64,000 bases of DNA. Origin: Spirosoma foliorum (GTDB taxonomy: Bacteria; Bacteroidota; Bacteroidia; Cytophagales; Spirosomataceae). How positions within the stretch are numbered: position 1 is the first letter of the stretch; each line of letters begins with the position of its first letter. Positions 10,614-18,574 of the stretch are shown here, one piece after another. The notes beneath the pieces were generated by a model that did not search any database, was not told where the DNA came from, and saw nothing but the letters and a program-made list of their open reading frames with translations. The DNA lies in NCBI RefSeq assembly GCF_014117325.1, contig NZ_CP059732.1:7195001-7259000 (forward strand). Reading direction: 5' to 3'. The position numbers were made by a program, and so were the translations under genes.

Positions 10614-10847
10614 ATGAACTATAAAGAACGAATTGAGTCTGACCATCGGGTAATGCTTGGAAAACCTGTTGTTAAAGGGACTCGCATTACCGTCGAGTTA
10701 CTGCTGCGTAAATTGTCGGAAGGGGCCACAACACCTGATCTGCTAAAAATGTATCCACATCTTCAGGAAGCGGATGTTATGGCTGCTCTTATGTATGCGT
10801 CTGATGTACTGGCAAACGAAGAAGTAATTATGTTGAAAGCCGCATGA
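10614..10847 (+). CDS. DUF433 family protein, putative antitoxin
   Basis: A 77-residue protein with the DUF433 signature. RIESDHRVMLGKPVVKGTRI is followed by a helix-turn-helix-like segment, LLLRKLSEGATTPDLLKMYP, and an alpha-helical tail. DUF433 proteins are commonly paired with DUF5615 PIN-like proteins as candidate toxin-antitoxin modules. The DUF5615 gene follows here with a 4-base ATGA overlap, which points to translational coupling. I start at the ATG 10614 rather than the TTG 10596, which lies inside the preceding stop region. Function in this organism is inferred from pairing only. Confidence 0.82.
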   Translation: MNYKERIESDHRVMLGKPVVKGTRITVELLLRKLSEGATTPDLLKMYPHLQEADVMAALMYASDVLANEEVIMLKAA

Positions 10848-11194
10848 TTATAGCGGACGAAAACATTGACCATAGCCTTATTTCGTCTATTCGCGATTTA
10901 GGAATTGAGGTATATTCTGTATATGAATCAAACCGGGGGATTCGCGATGAGGCTGTAATTGAATCATCGCGCAATCCGCCCCGTATTATTCTGACGGAAG
11001 ACAAAGATTTTGGTGAGTGGGTATTTGCCCATAATGTAAAAGGAATTAGTGTCCTGTTTCTTCGATATCATTTCAAGGAAACAGAAGTCATGCGTCAAGT
11101 ACTAACCCAGTTGCTTTCAGAACGTCTTACGGAGTTAATAGGTTGTTTTACAACCGTAACAATTCAGAAAATCAGAATTCGGCGAATCAATTGA
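10844..11194 (+). CDS. DUF5615 PIN-like protein, putative toxin
   Basis: A 116-residue protein with a PIN-like fold of the DUF5615/Mut7-C type. It opens MIIADENIDHSLISSIRDLG, in which the Asp and Glu are candidate metal ligands. TEDKDFGEWVF carries the second acidic cluster. The family is predicted to contain ribonucleases, and its partner is the DUF433 protein whose gene overlaps the start by 4 bases. The C-terminus is basic (TVTIQKIRIRRIN). I see no terminator directly after it. The his promoter begins about 40 bases downstream. Confidence 0.8.
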   Translation: MIIADENIDHSLISSIRDLGIEVYSVYESNRGIRDEAVIESSRNPPRIILTEDKDFGEWVFAHNVKGISVLFLRYHFKETEVMRQVLTQLLSERLTELIGCFTTVTIQKIRIRRIN

Positions 11195-11232
11195 CTCAGC
11201 GCAAAAGTCTAAATACCTCCAAAAGAGTTTGT

Positions 11233-11263
11233 TTTGATTTACAAACCCAAGCCTTTACCTTTG
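11233..11263 (+). promoter_or_regulatory. Promoter of the his operon (TTTG-N19-TACCTTTG)
   Basis: TTTG at 11233-11236 is separated by 19 bases from TACCTTTG at 11256-11263. This matches the Bacteroidota consensus TTTG-N19-TAnnTTTG exactly. Transcription normally starts 5-8 bases after the box, which is at or beside the leader-peptide ATG at 11268, so the leader may be almost leaderless. Confidence 0.75.
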
Positions 11264-11267
11264 CCTT

Positions 11268-11315
11268 ATGATTTTAGCAACCACAAACCATCGGCATCAT
11301 CATTCTGAGCGGTAG
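11268..11315 (+). CDS. hisL: His operon leader peptide, 15 residues with four His
   Basis: The short frame encodes MILATTNHRHHHSER and stops at TAG. Four of five consecutive codons are histidine (CAT CGG CAT CAT CAT, 11289-11303). It lies between a consensus promoter and an intrinsic terminator, upstream of hisH. That is the arrangement of a classic amino-acid attenuator, in which ribosome stalling on His codons senses charged tRNA-His. Pairing segments for the alternative structures follow immediately. Too short for routine gene calling. The call rests on composition, position and RNA structure together. Confidence 0.88.
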   Translation: MILATTNHRHHHSER

Positions 11316-11413
11316 CGCAGCAGAACAAGATGCTCGTGTTTGTGAATTCAGAAAGACAATCCTGATTACCACAATATACAAAGCCCGGTTCTGCTAAGGA
11401 ACCGGGCTTTTTT
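11303..11413 (+). promoter_or_regulatory. Histidine attenuator: protector, antiterminator and terminator hairpins
   Basis: Segment 1 (TTCTG, 11303-11307, right after the His codons) can pair with segment 2 (CAGAA, 11321-11325). Segment 2 as AGCAGAAC (11319-11326) is also exactly complementary to segment 3, GTTCTGCT (11388-11395). Segment 3 overlaps the left arm of the terminator AAGCCCGGTTC (11381-11391), which pairs with GAACCGGGCTT (11399-11409) and is followed by six T. Stalling at His codons would free segment 2 to form the antiterminator. Normal translation would leave the terminator. Confidence 0.87.
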
Positions 11414-11490
11414 AATGAATAATGTATAATGAAGAATGGATAATGCCAGTAGCAACATTCTTCATTATACATTGTACATTATCCATTAAG
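11414..11490. repeat. Intergenic inverted repeat, AATGTATAATG family
   Basis: AATGTATAATGAAGAATG (11421-11438) is exactly complementary to 11456-11473. The loop is GATAATGCCAGTAGCAA. Weaker pairing extends outward. There is no T-tract. It sits between the his attenuator and hisH, in the leader of the operon mRNA. Confidence 0.85.
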
Positions 11491-11494
11491 TTTT

Positions 11495-12082
11495 ATGAAA
11501 ACCGTCATTATCAAATACAACGCAGGTAACGTTCAGTCTGTCATGTACGCGCTGGAGCGCGTGGGAGCCAGTTACCTGCTTACCGACGATGAAGCTGAAA
11601 TCCGCTCGGCTGATAAAGTGATTTTTCCAGGTGTGGGCGAAGCCAGCACTGCAATGGCCTATCTGCGGGAGCGTGGAATGGATAAGTTGATTCCGTCCTT
11701 GAAACAACCGGTCTTAGGAACCTGTGTGGGTATGCAACTTATGTGTCGGTATTCGGAAGAGAACGATACAACCTGCATGGGTATTTTCGACATCGATGTA
11801 CGGCGGTTTCCGGCAGACGCTGGCTTGAAAGTGCCGCATATGGGCTGGAATAATATTTATAGCTTAAAAGGCCCACTTACGGAAGGCCTGCCCGAAAACG
11901 CATATATGTACTTTGTGCATAGCTATGCGGCCGATGTCTGCGCCGAAACCACAGCTGTCTGTGATTACGTCCGGCCATTCAGTGCTATGCTGCATCGGGA
12001 TAATTTTTATGCCGCTCAATTTCACGCTGAAATCAGCGGAAACGTTGGCCAGCGGATTCTGGAGAATTTTTTGAAACTGTAA
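11495..12082 (+). CDS. hisH: Imidazole glycerol phosphate synthase, glutaminase subunit
   Basis: A 195-residue class I glutamine amidotransferase that supplies ammonia to HisF. The nucleophile motif GTCVGMQ lies near residue 77 and the oxyanion segment FPGVGEAS near residue 48. The His-Glu part of the triad sits in QFHAEISG near residue 177. The usual sequence there is FHPEKSG, so Pro is Ala and Lys is Ile, but the catalytic His and Glu are kept. Partners hisA and hisF are downstream. It is the first structural gene after the attenuator. A 71-base gap with an inverted repeat separates it from hisA. Confidence 0.95.
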   Translation: MKTVIIKYNAGNVQSVMYALERVGASYLLTDDEAEIRSADKVIFPGVGEASTAMAYLRERGMDKLIPSLKQPVLGTCVGMQLMCRYSEENDTTCMGIFDIDVRRFPADAGLKVPHMGWNNIYSLKGPLTEGLPENAYMYFVHSYAADVCAETTAVCDYVRPFSAMLHRDNFYAAQFHAEISGNVGQRILENFLKL

Positions 12083-12083
12083 A

Positions 12084-12147
12084 GCGGACGGTCCGCCGTT
12101 GCGGTGGAAACCCGCTTCAATAGATAAATCACGGGTTTCCACCCGCG
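12084..12147. repeat. Inverted repeat with GC module between hisH and hisA
   Basis: The element opens with the palindrome GCGGACGGTCCGC (12084-12096). The 17-base module CGGTCCGCCGTTGCGGT follows at 12089-12105. Arms GGTGGAAACCCG (12104-12115) and CGGGTTTCCACC (12132-12143) then form a hairpin across 16 bases. There is no T-run, so it is unlikely to terminate within this operon. Confidence 0.8.
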
Positions 12148-12153
12148 TTACTT

Positions 12154-12876
12154 ATGTATATCATACCCGCAATTGACATTATCGAAGGCAAAGCCGTCCG
12201 CTTAACGCAGGGCGACTACAACCAGAAAAAAGAATACAACGCCCGGCCACTGGAAGTGGCGAAACAATTTGAAGATGCTGGCCTGACGCGTCTGCATCTG
12301 GTTGATCTTGACGGCGCAAAAGAAAAGCGCGTGATCAACTGGAAGGTGCTGGAATTGATTGCATCCAAAACCAACCTGCATGTTGATTTTGGCGGAGGGG
12401 TTCAATCGGACGATGATTTACGAATGGTGTTCGAATGTGGCGCTAAACAGGTAACGGGTGGAAGCATTGCCGTAAAGCAACCCGATGTATTGGAACGATG
12501 GCTTTCCCAATATGGCCCCGATAAAATTATTCTGGGTGCCGATGCCAAAAACGAGAAAATCGCGGTAAGTGGCTGGGAAGAAGGCACCGAAGTCTGGATA
12601 TACGACTTTCTGGAAAAGTGGACCGAGAAAGGCGTAAAATATGTAATCAGCACCGATGTGGCTAAAGACGGTCTGTTGCAAGGGCCTTCATTCGACTTAT
12701 ATCGCAACATGCAGGACCAATTTCCCGATCTGAACATCATTGCCAGCGGGGGCGTCAGTAACATGGACGATATCGAAATGTTGGCCGATATGGACGTTTT
12801 CGGTGTTATCGTTGGCAAGGCGATTTATGAGGGGCGTGTGACGCTGAAGGAGTTACAACAATTCAATGAGCAATGA
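12154..12876 (+). CDS. hisA: ProFAR isomerase (phosphoribosylformimino-5-aminoimidazole carboxamide ribotide isomerase)
   Basis: A 240-residue (beta/alpha)8 barrel catalysing the Amadori rearrangement before the HisF/HisH step. The first-strand motif IPAIDIIEGKAVRLTQGDY carries the catalytic Asp near residue 8. The half-barrel phosphate sites are FGGGVQSDDD near residue 80 and ASGGVSN near residue 193. The second catalytic Asp lies in STDVAKDG near residue 163. Length is standard. The acetyltransferase gene overlaps its end by 4 bases, and hisF follows, so the cluster is a tight translationally coupled unit. Confidence 0.96.
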   Translation: MYIIPAIDIIEGKAVRLTQGDYNQKKEYNARPLEVAKQFEDAGLTRLHLVDLDGAKEKRVINWKVLELIASKTNLHVDFGGGVQSDDDLRMVFECGAKQVTGGSIAVKQPDVLERWLSQYGPDKIILGADAKNEKIAVSGWEEGTEVWIYDFLEKWTEKGVKYVISTDVAKDGLLQGPSFDLYRNMQDQFPDLNIIASGGVSNMDDIEMLADMDVFGVIVGKAIYEGRVTLKELQQFNEQ

Positions 12877-13295
12877 ATCAGGAATACACCATCAGTACTG
12901 ATAAAACCAAACTTGATCTGGAGGTCATTCACCGCTTTCTGAGCGAGGAAGCTTATTGGAGTCTCAATATTCCGCTTGAGATTGTCCAGCGTTCTATTGA
13001 GAACTCGCTTTGTTTTGGCGTTTACCAGGGTGAAAATCAAGTCGGTTTTGCGCGGGTAGTTACGGATATGGCTACGTTCGGGTATTTGGCTGATGTATTT
13101 ATTCTGCCCGAACATCGGGGCCAGGGTTTATCCAAAAAACTTGTGGCGTTCATCATGGATTATCCATCTTTACAAGGCTTGCGTCGTATCATGCTGGTTA
13201 CGCGGGATGCTCACGGATTGTACAAGCAATTTGGTTTCCAGCCAATTGATACTCCTGAAAATACTATGTCTATTAAAGCTTTTACTGCTTACTGA
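12873..13295 (+). CDS. GNAT-family N-acetyltransferase embedded in the his operon
   Basis: A 140-residue GNAT domain. The acetyl-CoA-binding motif A is [19 protein letters not shown] near residues 71-90, with R/Q-x-x-G-x-G as HRGQGLS. The C-terminal part is YKQFGFQPI. The ATG overlaps the hisA stop by 4 bases (ATGA) and its stop overlaps the hisF ATG by one base (TGATG), so it is translated as part of the his cluster. The substrate is unknown and no histidine-pathway role is established. It may be a passenger or may act on a related amino compound. Confidence 0.85.
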   Translation: MNQEYTISTDKTKLDLEVIHRFLSEEAYWSLNIPLEIVQRSIENSLCFGVYQGENQVGFARVVTDMATFGYLADVFILPEHRGQGLSKKLVAFIMDYPSLQGLRRIMLVTRDAHGLYKQFGFQPIDTPENTMSIKAFTAY

Positions 13296-14050
13296 TGCTT
13301 ACAAAACGAATCATTCCCTGCCTTGATATAAAAGATGGTCGTACCGTAAAAGGAACCAATTTTGTCAACCTGCGCGACGCTGGTGATCCAGTTGCCCTTG
13401 CCGCCATCTATGCTGAACAAGGGGCCGATGAACTGGTTTTTCTAGATATTACGGCTACTGTAGATGGACGCAAAACGCTAATCGAACTGGTTCGGAATGT
13501 AGCGCACACGATTAACATTCCATTTACTGTCGGCGGTGGAATATCGTCTGTAGCTGACGTATCTGCCCTACTTAATGCTGGTGCCGACAAAATTTCCATT
13601 AATTCCTCGGCCGTACGAAATCCAGATCTGGTCAACGAACTGGCTTTGGAATTTGGTAGTCAATGCATCGTAGTAGCCATTGATACGCGCTATGTAAATG
13701 ACGAACACATCGTTCACACGCATGGTGGACGTAAGCCTACCGAACTTCGTACTATTGCCTGGGCGAAAGAAGTGGAAGACCGGGGCGCGGGTGAAATTCT
13801 GCTCACCTCAATGGATACAGATGGCACGAAGGCTGGCTTTGCACTTGAGCTAACGGCACAAATTTCGGGAGCCGCTAATATTCCGGTCATTGCCTCGGGT
13901 GGGGCCGGTTCAATGGAACATTTTGTCAATGTGTTTACAACCGGAAAAGCAGATGCGGGATTAGCTGCCAGTATCTTCCACTTCAAGGAAATCGAAATTC
14001 CTGCGCTGAAAGGATACCTGCGCGAGAAGGGAATTGAAATGCGCCTGTAA
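13295..14050 (+). CDS. hisF: Imidazole glycerol phosphate synthase, cyclase subunit
   Basis: A 251-residue TIM barrel that uses ammonia from HisH to make imidazole glycerol phosphate and AICAR. The first strand [16 protein letters not shown] carries the catalytic Asp near residue 11. Phosphate sites are FTVGGGISS near residue 80 and IASGGAGS near residue 202. The second catalytic Asp is in [11 protein letters not shown] near residue 130. It is the last recognisable his gene here. hisG, hisD, hisC, hisB and hisI are not in this window, so the pathway genes are split in this genome. Confidence 0.97.
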   Translation: MLTKRIIPCLDIKDGRTVKGTNFVNLRDAGDPVALAAIYAEQGADELVFLDITATVDGRKTLIELVRNVAHTINIPFTVGGGISSVADVSALLNAGADKISINSSAVRNPDLVNELALEFGSQCIVVAIDTRYVNDEHIVHTHGGRKPTELRTIAWAKEVEDRGAGEILLTSMDTDGTKAGFALELTAQISGAANIPVIASGGAGSMEHFVNVFTTGKADAGLAASIFHFKEIEIPALKGYLREKGIEMRL

Positions 14051-14132
14051 CGCGGACAAGATGTCCGCATAGGTATGGATTGCACTAAATAGCTGCCTAG
14101 AACTAACTATGCGGACAAGATGTCCGCGTTAC
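14047..14132. repeat. Nested inverted repeat (GCGGACAAGATGTCCGC family)
   Basis: The left copy GTAACGCGGACAAGATGTCC and following bases (14047-14072) and the right copy (14107-14132) are inverted relative to each other. Each copy is itself a small hairpin, GCGGACA-AGA-TGTCCGC. It starts inside the hisF stop codon and ends 5 bases before the convergent gene's stop. There is no strong T-run. Confidence 0.85.
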
Positions 14133-14136
14133 ATCA

Positions 14137-15039
14137 TCAAAACTTGAACCCTAACTCCAGCGACACAACCCGGTTTTTAGAGATCAAATTATTGTCGCGG
14201 GCTACATTTATTAGACCTCGCTGATAACTCATACCCAGGTTGAAAGCGTTGTTCTGGTTGATTTTATATTGTATACCCGCTCCGAGCAATAACTCAACAT
14301 CCCCAAATCCGTACTGCCGACGACTGCCACCACTTTCGGCGGTATACAATCCGTTGCGGGCCTCGTCAAGTGCCTTTTCGGCCAATTTGATGCTGAACAA
14401 ACCACCCGTTTGAATATATAATCGCATGTCTGGTGCGATGTTATTGGCAAACATTTTTACCGTGGCTGGAATTTGTAGATACTGCAAATTATAGACCGAC
14501 TCTTTTTCGGGTGCGCCCGGATTCCATACACTTGAACCAAATGTGCCAGGCATTTGAAAGCCAGATCGTTTGATGGTGTACCAAAGCCCCGAACTAAACG
14601 CGTAGCGGTCTTTGAAGAAAAAATAATCGAGCGATGGGCCAACGCTCATCCGAACGCCTGCACCGTTGCTACGAAAACCTGCATAAGTTCCTGCCCCCTG
14701 AGCTGTGTTCAGGTCGAGCGAAGGAGCAAATCGGATACTCATTTCGATCAGGTGACTCACCCACGCATAATTGGGGCCTGAGCCAAAACCATTATTCTCC
14801 GATGAGTTATCTGTAGACTGACTTTGCTTACGACGACGGCGTTTTCGATCATCGTCGTACTCCTTACGATTCTTATCTTGCCCATCGTAATTATCACCCA
14901 GAATTTTACGAAATCGTCGTTCCGTAACGTTTGATTCTTTAGTGCGCATCTGGTATAATGCGGGCGATGTTGACTGAGCCCAACCATGGCTGATTGTCAG
15001 GATGATCAAAATCAAACTTAACCCTGCAACTTTTTTCAT
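14137..15039 (-). CDS. Outer-membrane beta-barrel protein (PorT/porin-like family)
   Basis: A 300-residue protein with a signal peptide (MKKVAGLSLILIILTISHG, cleavage likely after WAQ). Residues about 30-95 are a charged, low-complexity region with the basic run DDDRKRRRRKQSQ. From about residue 95 to the end is an amphipathic beta-rich domain. It ends in the Phe-terminated strand RVVSLELGFKF, typical of outer-membrane barrels inserted by BAM. It resembles the outer membrane beta-barrel families common in Bacteroidota, and the specific role is unknown. The gene is divergent from gldB with only about 40 bases between the start codons. Confidence 0.75.
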   Translation of the reverse strand: MKKVAGLSLILIILTISHGWAQSTSPALYQMRTKESNVTERRFRKILGDNYDGQDKNRKEYDDDRKRRRRKQSQSTDNSSENNGFGSGPNYAWVSHLIEMSIRFAPSLDLNTAQGAGTYAGFRSNGAGVRMSVGPSLDYFFFKDRYAFSSGLWYTIKRSGFQMPGTFGSSVWNPGAPEKESVYNLQYLQIPATVKMFANNIAPDMRLYIQTGGLFSIKLAEKALDEARNGLYTAESGGSRRQYGFGDVELLLGAGIQYKINQNNAFNLGMSYQRGLINVARDNNLISKNRVVSLELGFKF

Positions 15040-15078
15040 AATTTTGCACGTTTTCTATATTGAAAACTCGTGATTTTC

Positions 15079-16065
15079 ATGCGAATACACACAGCCCTCG
15101 CGGGGCTTTTTTGCTTACTTTTATTGGCTTCGTGTACTAAAAACGAAGACGTTACGCTTATCCGATTCGATCAGCAACTTTTCGCCGGTAAATCACCCGA
15201 TCAGATTAAAACATTGCTGAACCAGAATCCGGCTATCGCTCAATTGTACTTTAACGCGAATGGAGCCGGAAATGATACAGCTCTCGTTCATGAATTGACC
15301 AACCGGGTCAACAACCCAGCCCTCAATGAACTCAACGCTCAGGTTCAGGGTGAGTTTGGCGATATGACTGATTTACGCAGTCAATTGGCCCAAGCCTTTA
15401 CAAATATCAAAAAAGACTTTCCTGATTTCCATTCTCCCAAAGTTGTAACCGTCATGACGGGATTTCTTGGGCCAGATCTGGTTGTTACGGATAGCCTGAT
15501 CGTTATCGGTCTCGACTATTTTGCTGGTCCAAAAGCGAAATATCGCCCACAAGGACCTGAATATCCACAATACATTCTTCGCCGGTATGCGAAAGAATAC
15601 ATTGTTCCCGCCATAGTTTTCGCGATTTCAGACAAATTCAATGCCACGAACCGAACCGACCAGACGATGCTCGCCGATATGGTTTACTATGGCAAAGGTT
15701 ACATTTTTACGAAAACAATGTTGCCAGATGTTGGTGGCGAACCCATCGCAGATAGTCTCGTTATCGGTTACTCAGACAAACAACTAACGCAAACGTTTAA
15801 TGCCCAAGATATTGTTTGGGGGCATTTTATTGATAATCAGTTGTTATATCAAACCAATCCGGCCATAAAACAGCGATATTTGAATGAGCGACCTTTTACG
15901 GCTGAAATCGGCCCGGATTGCCCCGGCGCTATTGGTCGCTGGGTTGGTTGGCGGATTGTGGGTCGGTACCATGATGAACATACTGGAGTAAGTATTGCGG
16001 ATTTAATGCGTAATGCCGATGCTCGGCAAATTTTTGAACAATCAGGATATAAAGGACAACCGTAG
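15079..16065 (+). CDS. gldB: Gliding motility lipoprotein GldB-like
   Basis: A 328-residue lipoprotein. The signal MRIHTALAGLFCLLLLASC has a lipobox LASC with Cys at residue 19. Family-like blocks are RFDQQLFAG near the start, VVTVMTGFLG, the segment LDYFAGPKAKYRP, and the C-terminal region SIADLMRNADARQIFEQSGY. GldB is required for gliding and type IX secretion-linked motility in Flavobacterium, but its homologues are also kept in non-gliding Bacteroidota. I start at the ATG 15079, since the longer frame uses a GTG. The stop codon overlaps the first base of an inverted repeat. Confidence 0.8.
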   Translation: MRIHTALAGLFCLLLLASCTKNEDVTLIRFDQQLFAGKSPDQIKTLLNQNPAIAQLYFNANGAGNDTALVHELTNRVNNPALNELNAQVQGEFGDMTDLRSQLAQAFTNIKKDFPDFHSPKVVTVMTGFLGPDLVVTDSLIVIGLDYFAGPKAKYRPQGPEYPQYILRRYAKEYIVPAIVFAISDKFNATNRTDQTMLADMVYYGKGYIFTKTMLPDVGGEPIADSLVIGYSDKQLTQTFNAQDIVWGHFIDNQLLYQTNPAIKQRYLNERPFTAEIGPDCPGAIGRWVGWRIVGRYHDEHTGVSIADLMRNADARQIFEQSGYKGQP

Positions 16066-16145
16066 AGACGCAATCCCTTGCGTCTCCTATGTATCAAACC
16101 CATCCGGTTCGGAGACGCAAGGGATTGCCGGTCCGCCGGTGCGGT
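16065..16145. repeat. Nested inverted repeat with GC module (GAGACGCAATCCC family)
   Basis: GAGACGCAATCCCTTGCGTC with TCC (16065-16087) is a hairpin in itself. Its inverted copy GGAGACGCAAGGGATTGC is at 16111-16128. The copy is cut short where the module CGGTCCGCCGGTGCGGT (16129-16145) begins. It lies in the gap between gldB and the ABC transporter gene, with no T-run. Confidence 0.85.
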
Positions 16146-16164
16146 CACTACACAAGATAACAAA

Positions 16165-17970
16165 ATGGCAAAACGGGGACGAAGTTTTGGCGAAGAAGCC
16201 GACAAGGAGGATAAAAAGAAATTTAGTAAAGAAGGGTTCAAAAAGGCTCTGAACATATTCCGGTTTGTAAAACCCTATCGATTTCAATACATCGTCGGGT
16301 TTGTGTTTCTGATCTTATCGACGGGCACAACAATGAGTTTCGGGCTGCTGATCGGTCAGATTACGAGCGTTATTCAGGGGAAATCGGCCTTTACACTGAA
16401 TCAGGTAACGCTGTTTTTTGTGGGCGTGCTCATTGCTCAGGCTATTTTTTCGTTCTTCCGGATTTACTTTTTCTCGCAGGTAAGCGAGCGGGCTATGGCC
16501 GATGTCCGGCAGGCGACGTATAGCAAAATTATTACGCTACCAGTTCGATTTTTTGAGCAACGACGCGTTGGCGAATTAACCAGTCGTATCTCAGCGGATA
16601 TTTCGCAGTTACAGGATGTACTGACATTGACCGTGGCTGAGCTATTTCGGCAAGTTGGTACGCTAACGATTGGTACGGCCATTATTTTTTACGTTTCCTG
16701 GAAGCTAACCTTGTTCATGCTGGCTACTTTCCCCGTTATTATTGTAGCGGCTATGTTCTTTGGTCGGTTCATCCGGAAACTGTCGAAACAAGCGCAGGAT
16801 TTGCTGGCTGAGGCCAACATAATCGTTGAAGAAACGCTTCAATCGGTGAATGTGGTAAAAGCGTTTACAAACGAAAAACTGGAAATCAATCGCTATGGAA
16901 CTGCTCTACAACGAGTTGTGGGTACGGCATTACGAGCCGCTAGATTTCGTGGCGTGTTCGTTTCCTTTGTGATTTTCGCACTCTTTGGTGGTATCATCGG
17001 CGTGGTGTGGTTTGGTGGTTCGTTGGTTATGGCTGGCGAAATGCCTTTTGCTGATCTGCTCACATTTATAGTCTACACAACATTTATCGGTGGATCTGTG
17101 GCGGGTATGGGCGATTTATATGCTCAATTGCAACGGACGATTGGCTCGTCGGAGCGGGTTCTGGAAATTTTGGAAGAGCCTTCGGAAGTAAATCCAGATG
17201 AGGAAACACCGCTGTTTGTGCCCGTACATGGACACGTCCAGTTCAACGATGTTCGCTTCTCGTATCCATCACGTCCTGAAATTCCCGTTTTAAAAGGTAT
17301 TTCGTTTGATGTGGCTGCCGGACGGAAAATTGCGCTAGTTGGTCAGAGTGGTGCCGGAAAATCAACCATCGTTCAATTACTAATGCGCTATTACCAAATT
17401 GGTAGTGGTCAGATTACGGTGGATGATCGCGATCTGGCAGGTTTCAACGTAACAGAACTGCGGAAAAACATTGCCGTTGTTCCTCAGGAGGTAATGCTCT
17501 TTGGCGGTACTATTCAGGAGAATATTCAGTATGGTAAACCCGGTGCTACAGAAGCTGAAATTCGTGAAGCTGCCCGTAAAGCCAATGCGCTTCAATTTAT
17601 CGATTCATTTCCCGAAGGTTTACAAACGATTGTTGGCGAACGGGGCGTTAAATTGTCGGGTGGACAACGGCAACGGATTGCTATTGCCCGCGCTATTCTG
17701 AAAGATCCTGCCATTTTAATTCTGGATGAAGCCACGAGTTCGCTCGATGCCGAATCGGAACGGTTGGTGCAGGAAGCGTTGGATGTATTGATGCAAAATC
17801 GAACAACCATTATTATTGCTCACCGACTGGCTACAATTCGGAAAGTGGATCGGATTTACGTAATGCGCGAGGGTCAGATTGCGGAGTCGGGTACGCACGA
17901 TGAGTTGGCGATTCAGGAAGACGGCATCTACGCAAATCTGGTTAAATTGCAGTTTGAGATAACAGAGTAA
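16165..17970 (+). CDS. ABC exporter, fused permease-ATPase (MsbA-like)
   Basis: A 601-residue half-transporter with a type IV exporter fold. Six membrane helices lie between residues about 35 and 330, preceded by a charged N-terminus (EEADKEDKKKFSKEG). The ATPase domain has Walker A GQSGAGKST at about 393-401, signature LSGGQRQR near 497, Walker B ILILDEA near 517 and the H-loop IAHRLA near 552. Homodimers of this family move lipids, peptides or drugs outward. The substrate cannot be read from sequence. I start at the ATG 16165 (MAKRGRSFGEE). A frame open further upstream only translates the preceding repeat element. Confidence 0.9.
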   Translation: MAKRGRSFGEEADKEDKKKFSKEGFKKALNIFRFVKPYRFQYIVGFVFLILSTGTTMSFGLLIGQITSVIQGKSAFTLNQVTLFFVGVLIAQAIFSFFRIYFFSQVSERAMADVRQATYSKIITLPVRFFEQRRVGELTSRISADISQLQDVLTLTVAELFRQVGTLTIGTAIIFYVSWKLTLFMLATFPVIIVAAMFFGRFIRKLSKQAQDLLAEANIIVEETLQSVNVVKAFTNEKLEINRYGTALQRVVGTALRAARFRGVFVSFVIFALFGGIIGVVWFGGSLVMAGEMPFADLLTFIVYTTFIGGSVAGMGDLYAQLQRTIGSSERVLEILEEPSEVNPDEETPLFVPVHGHVQFNDVRFSYPSRPEIPVLKGISFDVAAGRKIALVGQSGAGKSTIVQLLMRYYQIGSGQITVDDRDLAGFNVTELRKNIAVVPQEVMLFGGTIQENIQYGKPGATEAEIREAARKANALQFIDSFPEGLQTIVGERGVKLSGGQRQRIAIARAILKDPAILILDEATSSLDAESERLVQEALDVLMQNRTTIIIAHRLATIRKVDRIYVMREGQIAESGTHDELAIQEDGIYANLVKLQFEITE

Positions 17971-18036
17971 TAATTAATGTAAAATGAAGAATGAATAATT
18001 ACTGCATTATCCATTTTACATTATTCATTAATATAC
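17968..18036. repeat. Intergenic inverted repeat, AATGTAAAATG family
   Basis: AATGTAAAATG (17976-17986) pairs with CATTTTACATT (18012-18022). Outer and inner bases (ATTAATG, AATAAT) extend the pairing imperfectly. It is similar in wording to the element upstream of hisH. No T-run follows. The Fur-family gene begins directly after it. Confidence 0.75.
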
Positions 18037-18037
18037 C

Positions 18038-18454
18038 ATGACGCTAGCCGAAAAAACCCTGAAAGACTTCAGCCTCCGCCATACAAATGGCCGCGAGGAG
18101 GTGCTGGATTTGTTTCTGAACGCCGGTCATGCGCTGGCGCACAGCGATGTAGAAAACGGTCTTGGTCCCGATCACGACCGGGTTACGATTTACCGAACGC
18201 TTCGTACCTTTTTAGATAAAGGACTCTTACACAAAGTTCTTGATGATGAAGGAGGAACGAAATATGCGCTTTGCCGCGAGCGCTGCGCCGACGGTCATCA
18301 TCACCACGATCATGTTCATTTTAAGTGCGAAGCCTGTGGGCAAACGACCTGTTTGGATCAGGTTAGTATCCCTTCAGTAGCGCTTCCTGAAGGCTACAAT
18401 CGGAAAGAAATGAACCTACTGATTCAGGGCGTTTGCCTGGATTGTAATAAGTAG
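18038..18454 (+). CDS. Fur-family transcriptional regulator
   Basis: A 138-residue metal-responsive repressor. The N-terminal winged helix contains RVTIYRTLRTFLDKGLLHKV near residues 48-67. The dimerisation domain follows. A histidine run (DGHHHHDHVHFKC, residues about 86-98) provides a regulatory metal site. Two CxxC pairs, CEACG and CLDC, form a structural zinc site. It could be Fur, Zur or PerR-like. The metal cannot be decided, though the CxxC pairs and His-rich loop are compatible with Zur or Fur. It stands alone between inverted-repeat elements, so no operon partner hints at the regulon. Confidence 0.88.
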   Translation: MTLAEKTLKDFSLRHTNGREEVLDLFLNAGHALAHSDVENGLGPDHDRVTIYRTLRTFLDKGLLHKVLDDEGGTKYALCRERCADGHHHHDHVHFKCEACGQTTCLDQVSIPSVALPEGYNRKEMNLLIQGVCLDCNK

Positions 18455-18460
18455 TGCAGC

Positions 18461-18570
18461 TTTTTTGTCATGCTGACGAAGGAAGCATCTTAAAATTCCC
18501 TTACGTACTCATTGGCAAATTTTAACCGGGTCGCCGGAGCGGATGCTTCCTTCGTCAGCATGACAAAAAA
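18461..18570. repeat. 29-bp inverted repeat with internal stem and GC module (GTCATGCTGACGAAGGAAGC family)
   Basis: The arms at 18461-18489 and 18542-18570 are perfect 29-bp complements, including TTTTTT at one end and AAAAAA at the other. Inside the 52-base loop TTAAAATT pairs with AATTTTAA. The module CGGGTCGCCGGAGCGGA (18527-18543) abuts the right arm. Repeats with this GTCATGCTGA wording are, from my knowledge, widespread in Bacteroidota intergenic DNA. Confidence 0.85.
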
Positions 18571-18574
18571 TAGA

